From contig USHF01000111.1 in NCBI GenBank assembly GCA_900554465.1, positions 1 to 5,133 on the forward strand: a stretch of 5,133 nucleotides of DNA, read 5' to 3'. The position numbers and the translations under genes are program-made. Shown piece by piece: positions 5,084-5,133 of this stretch. The notes under the pieces were generated by a model, which saw only the letters and a list, made by a program, of their open reading frames with translations, did no database searches and was not told the DNA's origin. This DNA is from an uncultured Collinsella sp. GTDB lineage: Bacteria > Actinomycetota > Coriobacteriia > Coriobacteriales > Coriobacteriaceae. Position 1 is the first letter of the stretch, and every line of letters begins with the position of its first letter.

Positions 5084-5133
5084 CTGTCTCTTATACACAT
5101 CTGACGCTGCCGACGACTCCTTACGTGTAGATC
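5084..5133 (-). other. Illumina Nextera i5-side adapter (library artefact)
   Basis: This is not biological sequence. It contains the reverse complement of the 19-bp Tn5 mosaic end (CTGTCTCTTATACACATCT, 5084-5102), the Read 1 transposase stub complement GACGCTGCCGACGA (5103-5116), an 8-base index CTCCTTAC (5117-5124, complement of GTAAGGAG, which I recall as Nextera S505/N505) and the start of the P5 complement GTGTAGATC (5125-5133). The insert ends at 5083. Frames read leftward from here start with the contaminant peptide MYKRQ. Confidence 0.98.

Noticed and set aside
30..5102. Inverted 19-bp repeats at both ends resembling a Tn5-type composite transposon
   Set aside because: They are the engineered mosaic ends of Nextera tagmentation, each joined to Illumina primer and index sequence; no transposase is present.

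Overview
This window is one assembled piece of about 5.0 kb of bacterial DNA (49-5083). It is capped at both ends by untrimmed Illumina Nextera library sequence (1-48 and 5084-5133), so the biological sequence stops where the adapters start and both terminal genes are cut there. The DNA is GC-rich with strong G/C third-position bias. The gene set (acetylase-type lysine/diaminopimelate genes, an NdpA-like nucleoid protein, a DUF2974/Mbeg1-like hydrolase and a fermentative L-lactate dehydrogenase) suggests an anaerobic gut actinobacterium of class Coriobacteriia, perhaps Collinsella. That assignment is inference from gene content and composition only.

Layout. On the + strand lie the 3' part of dapB (49-659) and dapH (699-1250), apparently one operon for meso-diaminopimelate/lysine synthesis. 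dapH is abnormally short: it appears to have lost about 50-56 codons from the middle of its left-handed beta-helix domain without losing frame. A 247-bp convergent intergenic region (1251-1497) follows. It is packed with inverted repeats: a perfect hairpin after dapH, a 98-nt nested stem-loop with a competing alternative pairing, and an intrinsic terminator for the opposite strand. The rest is on the - strand, read right to left: the last 13 codons of an unidentified gene (5041-5083), ldh (3889-4839), a DUF2974/Mbeg1-like alpha/beta-hydrolase gene (2614-3774), and an NdpA-family gene (1498-2511). The ldh transcript has a stable hairpin in its leader and a terminator behind it. The hydrolase gene is bracketed by two direct copies of a 32-bp palindromic element.

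How it fits together. The dap genes supply a peptidoglycan and lysine precursor. LDH regenerates NAD+ from pyruvate and lacks both residues that bind the allosteric activator fructose-1,6-bisphosphate in the classic bacterial enzyme. The hydrolase and the nucleoid protein show no functional link to these or to each other, and each - strand gene looks like its own transcription unit. I see no defence system, phage, CRISPR array, RNA gene or secondary-metabolite cluster. The points that merit a second look are the dapH deletion, the structured convergent intergenic region, the paired palindromic repeats and the adapter caps, which lower trust in the contig ends.
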